A program made the translations under genes and the position numbers. Shown here one piece after another: positions 22,186 to 32,595 of a stretch of 64,000 bases of DNA (the stretch's first letter is position 1; every line of letters begins with the position of its first letter). This DNA is from Porogramme epimiltina. Lineage: Eukaryota; Basidiomycota; Agaricomycetes; Polyporales; Polyporaceae. The notes beneath the pieces were generated by a model. It saw only the letters and a program-made list of their open reading frames with translations, was not told the origin of the DNA and made no database searches. The stretch lies in contig FTLJ01000015.1 of assembly GCA_900155495.1 (NCBI GenBank), positions 1 through 64,000 of the forward strand, written 5' to 3'.

Positions 22186-24369
22186 ATGCCCTTCCCTCCT
22201 GTTTGGATCTTGGGTGCTGCCGGTGCGGTGCTCTTGCTCGCCATTAGGTATGCTCTAGTCAAGATATCAAGGGGCTATCAGCGCCTCCCCCCGGGTCCAA
22301 AGGGCTACCCGTTCATTGGGAATGCCTTGGAGTTCCCCACCACGGACCAAGCCAAGGTTTTCAAGGCCAAGTTCTCTCACTATGGTGCGCCCAATCACCT
22401 TACTACCTCCAGAACCCCCTAACCCATTACATTTCCCGCTACCTACTGCACGACCATCCATTTCCCCTTTTACTCTCCTAGGCGATATGACCCATTTCAA
22501 CGTCCTCGGCCAGCACGTTATTGTCCTCAACGGCCTTCAAGCTGCGAAGGATCTTCTCGACAAACGGTCTGCGACCAACTCAGACCGACCGGACTTTGTC
22601 ATGGGGGAGTTGTACGTGACATTTTCTTGCTTCCATATCTCCCCGTCGGCTTTGTGGCGTTCATCGCTTCTCTAGCCGCGCGTCGATCATGACTCCCCAA
22701 CCTTCTTCACTTTCACTCGCCCGCACAATGAGCTTACATATCTTTTTGCGTTTCAGGGTAGGGTTCTACGACTGGAGCGGTGGAGCTATGCACTATGGTC
22801 CGACATGGCGGACCCACCGGCGGGTGTTCCACCAAGCTCTTACCCCGACCGCACTCGCTCGGTACGATGATGCCCGTCTGACTATCACACACGACTTCCT
22901 TCGCAAGCTACTACAAAGTCCTAACGCGTTCCTACACCACGCCGAATCGTAAGTGGCAGCCTCCTTTATGCCCCCAGTGACTCGCTAAGACTATTGCGGG
23001 ACCTCGGTAGATCGTTCACGGCGACCGCCCTGCGCATCGCGTATGGCATCGACTTCGAGCCAGCGGATGAGGAGTACTACGTCAACGGGATGCGTATGCT
23101 TATCGACGTTGGCAATCAGATCGGCGCCCCCGGCCGTTACCTGGTAGAAGTCATTCCTGCTCTCAAGTACCTCCCAACTTGGCTCCCTGGTGCTGGATTC
23201 AAGCGAGAGGCCGAGGACATCAAGCGGAAACTGAACGATTTGGTTGGGTCGATGTATCAGAAGGGCAAGGTGCAGACGGTGAGTGTTAACTGCAGTGAGG
23301 GATGCATGATAGATTAACAAAGTAATCAGGTGGGGAAAGACTCGGTGGTGACTGACGAGCTGAGTAGGGCTTCGGATCTCGAGGGAGCGGCAGCAGCCGA
23401 GGCGGAAGCCGTCACGGCTGGCGTGGCCGCTACGATCTACTTCGGTTCGTCATACGCAGTACACTCGCTTGCTTCTATTCTAGTCTAACCTGCCCATTCT
23501 CCAGCCGGTGCGGAAACGGTGAGCACTCCTCGCAACGCGCGTGCGGCCCCACCGGAGCGCTCACGTTTGGTAGACCGGGTTCTCTGTGCAAGCGTTCTTC
23601 CTCGCCATGGCCCTCCACCCGGAGGTGCAGAAGAAGGCCCGCGCGGAGCTGGACGCCGTCATTGGTCGCGCCCGTCTTCCCGACTTCTCCGATCGCGAAT
23701 CCCTTCCGTACATCACCGCGATAGCGCGCGAGCTCGTGAGGTGGCACGTCGTCGCGCCCACGGGGCTCGCACACCAGGCCATGCAGGAGGATGAGTACGC
23801 GGGGTACACCATCCCGAAGGGCACGGTCCTCATGCCGAACGCTTGGTAAAGACTTTCCTCAATCGTGAGCGGTGTCCATGTGTTGACGTTCCATCATTTT
23901 CGCCACGATAGGGCTTACTCCCGTGATCCCAAGGTGTATCCCGACCCCGAGCGCTTTATGCCGGAACGCTACCTGCGTGATGGCAAATTCGCTCCCAATG
24001 AGGCTAACGACCCGCACGTGTGGGCGTTCGGTTTCGGTAGGAGGTGCGTCCATACGCTTCCCTGGCATGTGATTCAGTGGCTGAGCGTGTATCGCGGCAG
24101 GGTGTGCCCCGGCCGACACCTCGCGGACACTACGATCTTCCTCATCTGCGCTTCGGTGCTCCACGCGTTTGAGATTTCTGCGAAGGGCCCTCTGGAGGCG
24201 AAGGTCGTCACCACTGGAAACACATCGTAAGCAGTACACCTGTACCATGTGGCCCTTACTTGAAGCTGACCACGGCCCTTATGCGCGTAGTCGTCCGGCG
24301 GAGTTCTCGTGTGAGATCAAGCCTCGGTGGGATGGAGCAGCGTCCCTTATCATGTCCGTGAATGCCTGA
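22186..24369 (+). CDS. Cytochrome P450 monooxygenase (copy 2)
   Basis: A haem-thiolate monooxygenase of 508 residues and a tandem paralogue of the gene at 16348. Exons: 22186-22384, 22482-22611, 22757-22948, 23011-23278, 23330-23444, 23505-23518, 23574-23845, 23912-24043, 24101-24226, 24291-24369. Exons 2 to 10 have the same lengths as copy 1 (130, 192, 268, 115, 14, 272, 132, 126, 79), so the pair arose by duplication with no coding indels there. Visible parts: N-terminal membrane anchor, hinge LPPGPKGYPFIGN, WRTHRR in the C-helix, AGAET in the I-helix encoded by the 14-nt exon, ExxR in ARELVRW, PERF-like PERFMPERY, haem loop FGFGRRVCPGRHLAD. The tail EIKPRWDGA matches its sisters. Substrate unknown. 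Confidence 0.95.
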
Positions 24370-25521
24370 GACTGTACACGATTATCTAAAGAACAGTTTA
24401 CGGTGCAAATATCTTGTAGTTACAAATCATGTCCGACTCCGTGCTCTCCGGCACTTACTTAGATATTGACAATGTACTTTTTATCTTCGCAAGTTCGTTC
24501 ACGTGCGGCCGGGTCTGTGGAGTGGATCTTTTGCACGGGCACCGACCCAATGGACTTACAAGTGGGACAAACCCAGGCCTAGATTCCGTGGTCGGTAAGC
24601 TCGGTGACTGGGCTAGGCCGATGAACCGGATAGCGCTCACATTGCTTGAGATTTGCAACGTTGATGACCCCATGCGCGGTTCTCGGGCGGCTTCTATCAC
24701 CACGATAAACCCATGGCATTGAGATATACATCATCGAAGTTGGAGGTATTTTTACCAACTTTGAAAGCATGAACCCAAAGAGGGGGGCCAGACATGTCCG
24801 ACTGTCTACACCTGTGCTACCTCCTCGATACCACCAGGAATTTGTAGAGCAGCTTCCGATATCGAGTGTGTTCGACAGTACAACTCGTCTGGCGCAGCAT
24901 CTCTATTGCCTTCGCCATTCAGCTACAGGCGATGTCTGGTCCAATGTGACGCTAGCAGTCCCAATAGGGATCATAGGTTTCCAGCATTTACGTGTAAACG
25001 TCTCGGCAATAAGCTTGTCAATGACGCTGCATTGAATCCATGCATATGCATTTGCCGATTCGGAGCCGTATACTGCGAAGGTTCTTATTCTCAATTCAAA
25101 CGGTCCATTGAGTCTACTCCACTTCTGTGGGGATAATGAACTTTGTATCCGTCTGGACTGCTTCTTCCAACGCGTGCGGGTGTGATAACACCGGGTGGTG
25201 GACGTGATCGTAGTCGCTGGGGGCTCTATCGCGCAGCTTGAGAATACCTACAAGATGCTGGCATCGGCAAGTTTTATTACGAAAAGGAAGTCTCGCTGTC
25301 TCCGCATGTGCCCGTTCAGGGCCTCATGACGGGCTTTGAGCTCTTCTTCGGCCCTGGATACCTCTTGGGTGATCTGGGAACGGAAGCGGGGGTAGAGACT
25401 AAGGTTTCGTATTATATCTAGGCCATGCTCGCTTTGGACAACGTCTTCTCCCTCTCTCCTATCCTCCCCGATCCTCTAGTGCTGCCAGCTGTTTCATCAA
25501 CACAAGGAGTAAGAACACAGG
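24370..25521. other. Spacer between P450 copies 2 and 3
   Basis: No gene supported. The promoter of copy 3 presumably lies at the right end, where a TATATC string occurs near 25415. Confidence 0.45.
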
Positions 25522-27627
25522 ATGTCACTTACGCAGACGCTGGTGGATATGCCCCAGTGGACGTGGCTTGTCTTTGGTGGTTTGATCTTCCGTCTCTTCG
25601 TTCTGGGATACCTGAGAGGAGGCGCCGCCGGATACCGTCTTCCCCTCCCCCCGGGACCAAAGGGATGGCCAATCATTGGCAATCTGCTAGAATTTCCCAA
25701 GCGGGGTCAGCCAAGGTACTTTCACAAGCTAGCGCAGACATACGGTCCGTATAAGCCCAACGTAACAAATCCCTTCATACGTGTGACACTGATTCAATCT
25801 TCAGGGGATGTGGTGCATTTGAAGGTGTTAGGGCAACGGATGGTCATCCTGAACACAGTCAAAGCTGCACAGGACCTTCTCGAGAAGCGTTCTTCAGTCT
25901 ATTCTGACCGGCCACCGGCGGTCATGAGTACTCTGTGCGTCCGTTTCAGCTGTCATAATTGAATTGCTGACAAGGACCCTCTGTGTTCGGCAGAGCGGGG
26001 TACGGGGACTGGAGTGTCGTTAACATGGGTTATGGTCAGCAATGGCGCACGTACCGGCGCGCATACCACCAACGCCTGCTTCCAAACGAGCTTAGTCAGT
26101 ACGAAGAAGACCGCTTGCAGATTACGTATGAACTCCTACGAAAACTGTTGGAAGACCCAAGTGCGTTCATGGAACACATCAAGGCGTAAGTAGTGTTTTC
26201 GAAGAGACAAACGCCTTTGACATACCTGTTTGTCTGTGATTTGTAGTACCTTCGCAAGCACGGCGCTGAGAGTAGCGTACGGGATCGACCTCTCCTCGGA
26301 CGAGAAAAACTATCTCCGCATGCTGCGCTCTTTAGTTGATGTTGGAGCTGAGCTCGCCGTCCCAGGAAAGTATTTCGTCGAACTTTTCCCGGCCTTACAG
26401 CACCTCCCTGCATGGGTCCCCGGTGCAGGGTTTAAGAAGTATGCACACGAAGTCAAGGGTGACCAAAGTCGCGTGTTGAAGCATCTCTATGCAAAAGGGA
26501 AAGAAACTGTACGTGGTCGATGGACGTGAGATGCGTTGTTAGAAAGTTGACCTGACGACGTACAGGAGAGGAACTCTATACTGAGCTCCGAGCTGCGCAA
26601 GGGGGAGCATCTGGAAGAACGGGAGTTCAAGCAGGTAGAAGAGGTCACTAAGGGCGTCGCGGCGATGGCATACGTTGGTAGGTGATAGCGGAGCAACGCA
26701 AAGCAAGTCAGCTGACTGAAGGGAATATTCGACCGCGCTCAGCGGGAGCAGATACAGTGAGCCATTTACAAGACGTCACAGATATTGAATGCCCACAGCA
26801 ATCGGTTGACATAGACGGAAGCATCCGTGCAAGCTTTCATTTTGGCAATGGTATTGCACCCTGATGTGCAAGACAAAGCCCAGAAAGAGCTCGACGCTGT
26901 TATTGGCCGTAAACGCCTTCCCACTTTCGAGGATCGCCCTTCATTACCGTATATCAACGCTATTGTGAAGGAGCTCGTGCGTTGGCACGTCGTTGCGCCC
27001 ACAGGTGTCCCTCATGCCGCAATCCGAGACGACGAGTACAACGGTCTTTTCATTCCAGGGAACACAATGATCATCTGCAACGCATGGTCAGTCACACCTC
27101 TCACTACACGTTCAGCGCACTTATCCTCTGTGCACTTACTAGGTCGATGTCGCGGGACCCTGATATGTTTCCTGATCCGGAGTGCTTTGTGCCCGAGCGA
27201 TTCTTGAGTAGTCAACCGGGTGCAACAGAGGTCCTAGACCCGTATACCTTCATCTTCGGCTTCGGAAGGAGGTAAGTAAGACTATGTCTTGGGTGTGTAT
27301 ACGACGCGTCACGGGGCTCAATGTGCTGTCGCAGGATTTGTCCCGGTCGCCACTTGGCAGACGCTTCATTGTTCATCATGTGTGCATCCGTCCTCCATGC
27401 GTTCCAAATTACCCCGCCAGTGGACAAGACTGGAGTTCCGCGACCTGTTGAAGCCAAATTTACTGACCACCTGATCACATCGTAAGTTCTCGAACGGTCT
27501 GCAACCAGGTATTGACGAAATATTCTTACCGGAGCTTTTCTTATGCAGCCACGCAGAGCACTTTGAATGTGATTTTAGGCCGCGATGGGAAGGAGCGACG
27601 GAGTTGATTACATCCGCGACTTCTTAA
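25522..27627 (+). CDS. Cytochrome P450 monooxygenase (copy 3)
   Basis: The third member of the tandem group, 519 residues. Exons: 25522-25744, 25805-25934, 25994-26185, 26247-26508, 26566-26677, 26743-26756, 26815-27086, 27143-27271, 27335-27481, 27549-27627. The intron positions are those of copies 1 and 2, but exons 4, 5, 8 and 9 differ by whole codons, so it is the more diverged copy. It has a longer N-terminus before the anchor, hinge LPLPPGPKGWPIIGNL, AGADT in the I-helix (the usual form, where copies 1 and 2 have AGAET), ExxR in VKELVRW, and haem loop FGFGRRICPGRHLAD. The tail ECDFRPRWEGATEL ends at TAA. The gene is complete and shows no disabling change. Substrate unknown; its closeness to the esterase and methyltransferase suggests shared use. 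Confidence 0.95.
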
Positions 27628-28485
27628 ACGAGTGCGAAGTTGTTCAATGCGAACGGACACTGGGACATGATGGGGGAACGAATGCAGCCTGCACATGTGC
27701 TCATACGGGAATCGAACCAGGGACAGGAACCGATGTGTTAGTCAGCGTTATTATATCAGCCTCCAGTAACTTGTGAAGTCCCCGACGGAGAGAGAGCACG
27801 ACTGATCTTCCGTTCCACCTCTACATGTCAGAGTCTCCATCGTCCTCTTCGCCGGCATTTGAACATCATATCCATGCCTACTCGCCTGCGTTTGAATCTG
27901 TAAAAGCTTCACCGTCCACCACATCTTGAACTCCACCGCTGGATGTGCCCGGGCTATTCATCACCCACTCCGGGAAGGATCTCTCGTGAGGGTAGCTGTT
28001 GAGTGTATGGAGGGCTATGCAGGAAATTACGAGATGACTGGTCCAGGCTCGGAGGTAAGTCGCCTTTCTCATGCAAATCATCAAAAATATCAACACGGAG
28101 CCCCTCCTTCCCGCCGGCCGAAGGGATTAAAGAACCCATGACCTTCCCCTCAACTTCTACTCCTATTCTTTTGCGTCATATTCCTCTGTAGCTTGATTTT
28201 TCCGCGACGCTAGGACCCCAGTCTGAAGCCGCTCGCGGCGCTCATTGGTGGCCTCGCGCGTTGTGGGAGTGGCGGGCCATCGTAGGACATTCTCTACTGA
28301 GCGGTGCCTGTAAGCTACCTTCTTCGTTCCTCATTTTTCCTCATCTAATGCCGTCCTCAGTACGCGCGAAGTGGTTGTGACCATGGATGACGGTCCTATC
28401 CCGATCTTCTGGTGGGAAGGTGCCAACGAACGGGGTATAAAATGGGTCTCCTACCGCGCGACTGGGCGAGCAACAAGTTGTCGCA
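27628..28485. other. Intergenic region with tRNA-like remnant
   Basis: No protein gene supported. A minus-strand segment near 27700-27775 contains an exact B-box-like GGTTCGATTCC (27718-27708) and a CTAACAC loop reminiscent of tRNA-Val(AAC). T-stem and acceptor pairing fail, however, so it is at most a degenerate tRNA-derived sequence. The right end holds the esterase promoter. Confidence 0.4.
28436..28442 (+). promoter_or_regulatory. TATA box of the esterase gene
   Basis: TATAAAA, 50 bases upstream of the ATG at 28486. The short distance implies a very short 5' leader. Confidence 0.65.
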
Positions 28486-31004
28486 ATGCTGTGGAAGCTT
28501 GTAACCCTCGCCATCCTAGCGTCTCTGGTGTCTGGTGCCAAGCCTCCGGTCGTCAAACTCGATGACGCGACTGTCATAGGACTCAGTTCAGGCCTCAACG
28601 ATCAGTTCCTCGGAATCCCGTTCGCGCAAGCTCCGTATGTTTACCCACCATCCCACACATTGCATTTCGTGGCTTACCGTCACCTTTAGTGTTGGAAAAC
28701 TGCGTCTGCAGTTACCACAGCCCATCGCTCGCTATTCGGGCACCGTGAAAGCTACTGCGTTTGGTAACCAATGCATACAGCAGACCATCAACCTTCCTAC
28801 GGTCCCCAACAACTTCCCTCCTCAAGTGGAAGCCTTCATTCAACCCATGGCGGCTGTCCCCGACGTTTCACAGAGCGAGGATTGTACGTGAACCATGAGC
28901 ATCCTCTTTTTCGAGATCCTTACGCGGTTGCGTTCTGTCATCCTTAGGTCTCAATATCAACGTTATAACGCCTGCTGGAGCCAAACCGGGGGACAATCTT
29001 CCGGTCGCAGCAGTAAGCATTCATCTTAGCCTCCTAGAAACGATGGATACTTATGGGTCCATTTGGTTCATTAGTGGATTTACGGAGGTACTTCCACTTT
29101 CGTCATCGAGCTCCTGTGCCCTCTCTGATTACAATTTGACTTAGGTGGCTATCAAATCGGCTCTAACGTGGTGTAAGCCTAGTCTTCACTATGGGATGGC
29201 AACTTGCTGAAGCTGCACCCTGCAGGCGACCGGGTGACGTCATAGTCAATCGTTCGATTGAGCTTGGCCAACCCGTCATCTTTGTGTCTATGAACTATCG
29301 GTAAGGTTCCAGTACTGAGATGTACCAGTCACTCTCTGACCAGCATATATCTCACCAGGTTGAGTGGTACGTATAAGCGTCGTCTATTTGGTCCGACACT
29401 CACACAAGCGCAGCGTTTGGATTCTTGGGCGGTCGGGAGATACAGGAAGCCGGGCTTGGTAACCTGGGGTTGCAGGATCGTAAGCATCTGGTCCACCTTT
29501 GAAAACGTGTCTCTATCATTAATACACCGAATGGTTATCTCGGATAGAACGTGAAGCCCTTCGTTGGGTACAGAAGCACATCACAGCGTTTGGAGGGGAT
29601 CCGACAAAAGTGACGATGTGAGCATCAGTTTATAAAACTTGCATGTCCGCGCTAAGCGCGTATACACCGTACCGTAGATTTGGTGAGAGCGCGGGAAGTC
29701 AAGCGGTCACGTTCCAGATGATCACGAACGGCGGCAATACCGAGGGTCTCTTCCGTGCAGGGTGGATGGAATCGGGGTCGGCCTTGCCTACCAACGACTT
29801 CTCGAAGCTACAACCCACTTTCGATTTCATCGTTGCCGAGACTGGCTGTGCGTCCGCCAAGGATGCACTAGCATGTCTCCGTGAAGTCCCGGCCGCGAAA
29901 ATCACCGCGGCCATGGATAAGACGCCGACGTTCCTCTCATTCCAGGTACGCTCGGTTTATCCACGTTCAGCCATTCAAGTCTGAATGTTAGGTGTATAGT
30001 CTTTGAACACCCCTTGGATGCCTCATGCGGACGGTGTATTCTTAAAAGATGGGCCACAACGTCTCGTCCTGGAAGGGAGTGTTGCGGACATCCCATTCGT
30101 GGTTGGTGAGCATGGTCCGACACATCGTAAGGGATGGACCATGCTAAAATAAGTGCTTCGACAGGTTCGTGCGAAGACGAAGGAACCCTTTTCTCGCTCT
30201 CTTCCCTCAACGTTACGTCAGTCCTGCCATTTTCGTTGTTCAATCACCCATCGTGTTCACATCGTTCATGTCTCATGGCCTCAGTACTGATGCAGAGGTG
30301 GCGGGTTACCTGAAGTCGAACTACTTCCCGGGTGCTTCTGATGCGACGATTGCCCGACTACTCGCACTCTACCCTGCCACGCCTGCTGCAGGCTCTCCCT
30401 TTGGAACCGGGAACGCGAACGCGTTCACGCCTGAGTTCAAGCGGCTTGCTGCCTTCCAAGGCGACTTTATCTTCCAGGCGACGCGGCGTTTCCTACTGGA
30501 CCAACGTGCGGGCAATAGCTCGGTGGTGCGGTCTTTCCGTGAGTAGCTGTCCCTGCTGCCGCACCTACCCGCAGATATTAAACGATGCTGACCTACGGTA
30601 TCCCGACAGTCAGCGAACGTGACAAAATTCCTGGGCTCGGCGCGGTGAGTCGGCGCTCCCTCTTCCTTCCGCGTCTCTTCCCTGCTTCCCTGCACGGTTC
30701 CTAACTCGCACGGCGCTTGCCGCCTCCACAGACGCACACTACCGAGCTCCCGAACATCTTCGGACCCGGGGACATGACCGACTTCTTCGTCCGCTTCGTC
30801 AACACGCTCGACCCGAACGACAGCAGCAACGCGAAGGGCGCGACGGCGCGCGGGCCAGCGTTCCACTGGCCGGCGTACACCGCCCAGGCACCCCAGCTGC
30901 TCGCGTTCCAGGAGGGCGCAACGCCGCTCGCGGTCATTCAGGACACGTTCAGGAAGGAGGCTATGGACTTTGTGATGGAGCGCAGCCTGGCTCAGCCGCT
31001 CTGA
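28486..31004 (+). CDS. Secreted type-B carboxylesterase / lipase
   Basis: An alpha/beta-hydrolase of the type-B carboxylesterase family (the family of fungal Candida rugosa-type lipases), hydrolysing ester bonds outside the cell. Fifteen exons read in phase to 551 residues, the expected size; the start at 28486 gives the signal peptide MLWKLVTLAILASLVSG. The nucleophile elbow is GESAGS (in FGESAGSQAV), the oxyanion-hole segment WIYGGGY, the acid residue lies in the CEDEGTLF segment, and the catalytic His in THTTELPNIFG. Exon 4 (29075-29087, 13 nt) and exon 7 (29359-29366, 8 nt) are micro-exons; their existence is forced by phase and by the GGGY and RLSAFGFLG segments. Other exons run from 28486-28634 to 30732-31004. 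It may trim or release ester groups in the neighbouring P450/methyltransferase pathway, or act in nutrition. Context alone does not decide. Confidence 0.93.
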
Positions 31005-31305
31005 GGTGATGCGTATGTGACCGCTCTGCAGTGTATTAGGAGAATCGCACCATCTCGAAATCCAATACATTTTGCGGAGATACAGCGTGCGTTCGGGCGA
31101 GGGCATGGTTCGCATGGGCGTCAAAGGTCTAATCGAAGGGGCAATCGACGGACTGGGCAAAGTGCATTCCTTGGGCTCGGCCCGGGGTATGTCCCCCTTG
31201 GTAAGTCCATCCGTCAGGTTGACGTCTGTAGTTAGAACCTGTAGTCGCGCCGTCAGTTGATTCGTTCCCCCAGATGCATGTAGTCGTATGGTGCGAGGTC
31301 AACTG

Positions 31306-31312
31306 TATATAG
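31306..31312 (+). promoter_or_regulatory. TATA-like box of the methyltransferase gene
   Basis: TATATAG in the 435-base gap between the esterase stop and the methyltransferase start, 128 bases before the ATG. No other feature is seen in this gap. Confidence 0.5.
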
Positions 31313-31439
31313 GCGGCTGGGTGGAGGTCCGCACGCTTTGAAATCCCCTCCGGCGTGTCCTACACCTCCCTTAGGTTCCCCTCCCGTTCCTTCAGCCCCC
31401 TGGTGCCAATACGCACTCGTTCTCTCGTCTACTATCAAG

Positions 31440-32595
31440 ATGACGAACTCGGAAGAGGTCATGAAGGCTAAGGTTGCTCTGCCCTGGGTGTCACTTGAGG
31501 GCTCCGAAAAGTTCTACAATCTCAACGCTCAGGAACTCGAGTTCTTCAAGGCTGCGACAGGTCTCCACGAGGAAGCTGAGCTCAAGGCGCACATGATTGC
31601 TGTCCAGCACGAAGCGTATGCTGTATGTTGGATCTCTGTCCTTTCGCGCGATCGCACCTGCTCATGGAATGCGCGCGGGGTAGATCCACGCGTTCCCGTG
31701 CATTCGGATGTTCTCCTTCACAAAGTGCGTGCTGCGCGGCCTGAGTGCTGCATCGACTTACAATGAACTGTTCTTTACAGGCTCAAGCTCGCGCGACTTC
31801 CAGGATACGACAAGATTCTTGAACTTGGGAAATCGAGACAGAACCCCATTTTCCTCGATATTGGATGCTGCTGTGGGTTCCTTGCGTGTTTACGAAACGT
31901 TTTGGACTAATGCGAAACACAGTCGGCAATGATGTCCGGAAGCTCATTGCAGACGGGTATCCTATGGAGAGTTGTATGGCCACAGACCTTCACCCAGGTA
32001 CGCCGAGCATCAAAACAAGGTCCCGTATCCTCTCGCAGATACACCCTCTGACATCTATTCGCCAGAGTTCCTCGAGCTGGGCCACAAGCTCTTCAACACG
32101 ACCCCTGAGACGTACCCAGTGCCCTTCATCTCAGGCGATTCCCTCGACCCCGCCTTCCTCGCCATCACCCACCCGTTCTACACTGCCCCATACACCCCCG
32201 CGCCCGCTCTGCGCTCCCTCACGAACCTCACCCCGCTCCAGGGCCACGTCTCCGCCATCAGCGTCTGCTCCGTCTTCCACGTGTTCGACGAGGCTGGCCA
32301 GCTGCACCTCGCCCGCGCGATCGCGGGCCTCCTCTCGCCCGCGCCCGGCTCCGTCGTCGTCGGCGTGCACTCGGGGCGCCCCGAGAAGGGCACGTTCGTC
32401 ACACGCGCCGGCGGGCGCGACGTCGCGACGTTCTACCATTCGCCCGAGAGTTGGACGGCGCTCTGGGACGGGGAGCTGTTCGCGAAGGGGACGGTGAGGG
32501 TGGAGACGCAGCTGGTGGAGACGGGCGGATGGGACTTCCAGGATCGCGACTCGGACCGGTACTGGTTCCTGTCGTGGTCGGTGACACGGTTGTAA
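31440..32595 (+). CDS. SAM-dependent methyltransferase, AusD-like
   Basis: A class I SAM-dependent methyltransferase of 306 residues, of the kind often annotated as AusD-like in Agaricomycetes. Five exons: 31440-31622, 31684-31724, 31781-31872, 31923-31997, 32066-32595. The SAM-binding motif I is FLDIGCCFGNDVRKL, formed across the exon 3/4 junction. ATDLHPEF at the end of the second strand supplies the acidic residue for the ribose. A later segment with SVCSVFHVFDEAGQ resembles the post-motif region of the family. No signal peptide, so intracellular. It follows the esterase at 435 bases on the same strand. The methyl acceptor is unknown; O- or C-methylation of a small molecule is inferred from the family. 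A decayed copy of its 3' end lies at 39785-40058. Confidence 0.88.
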
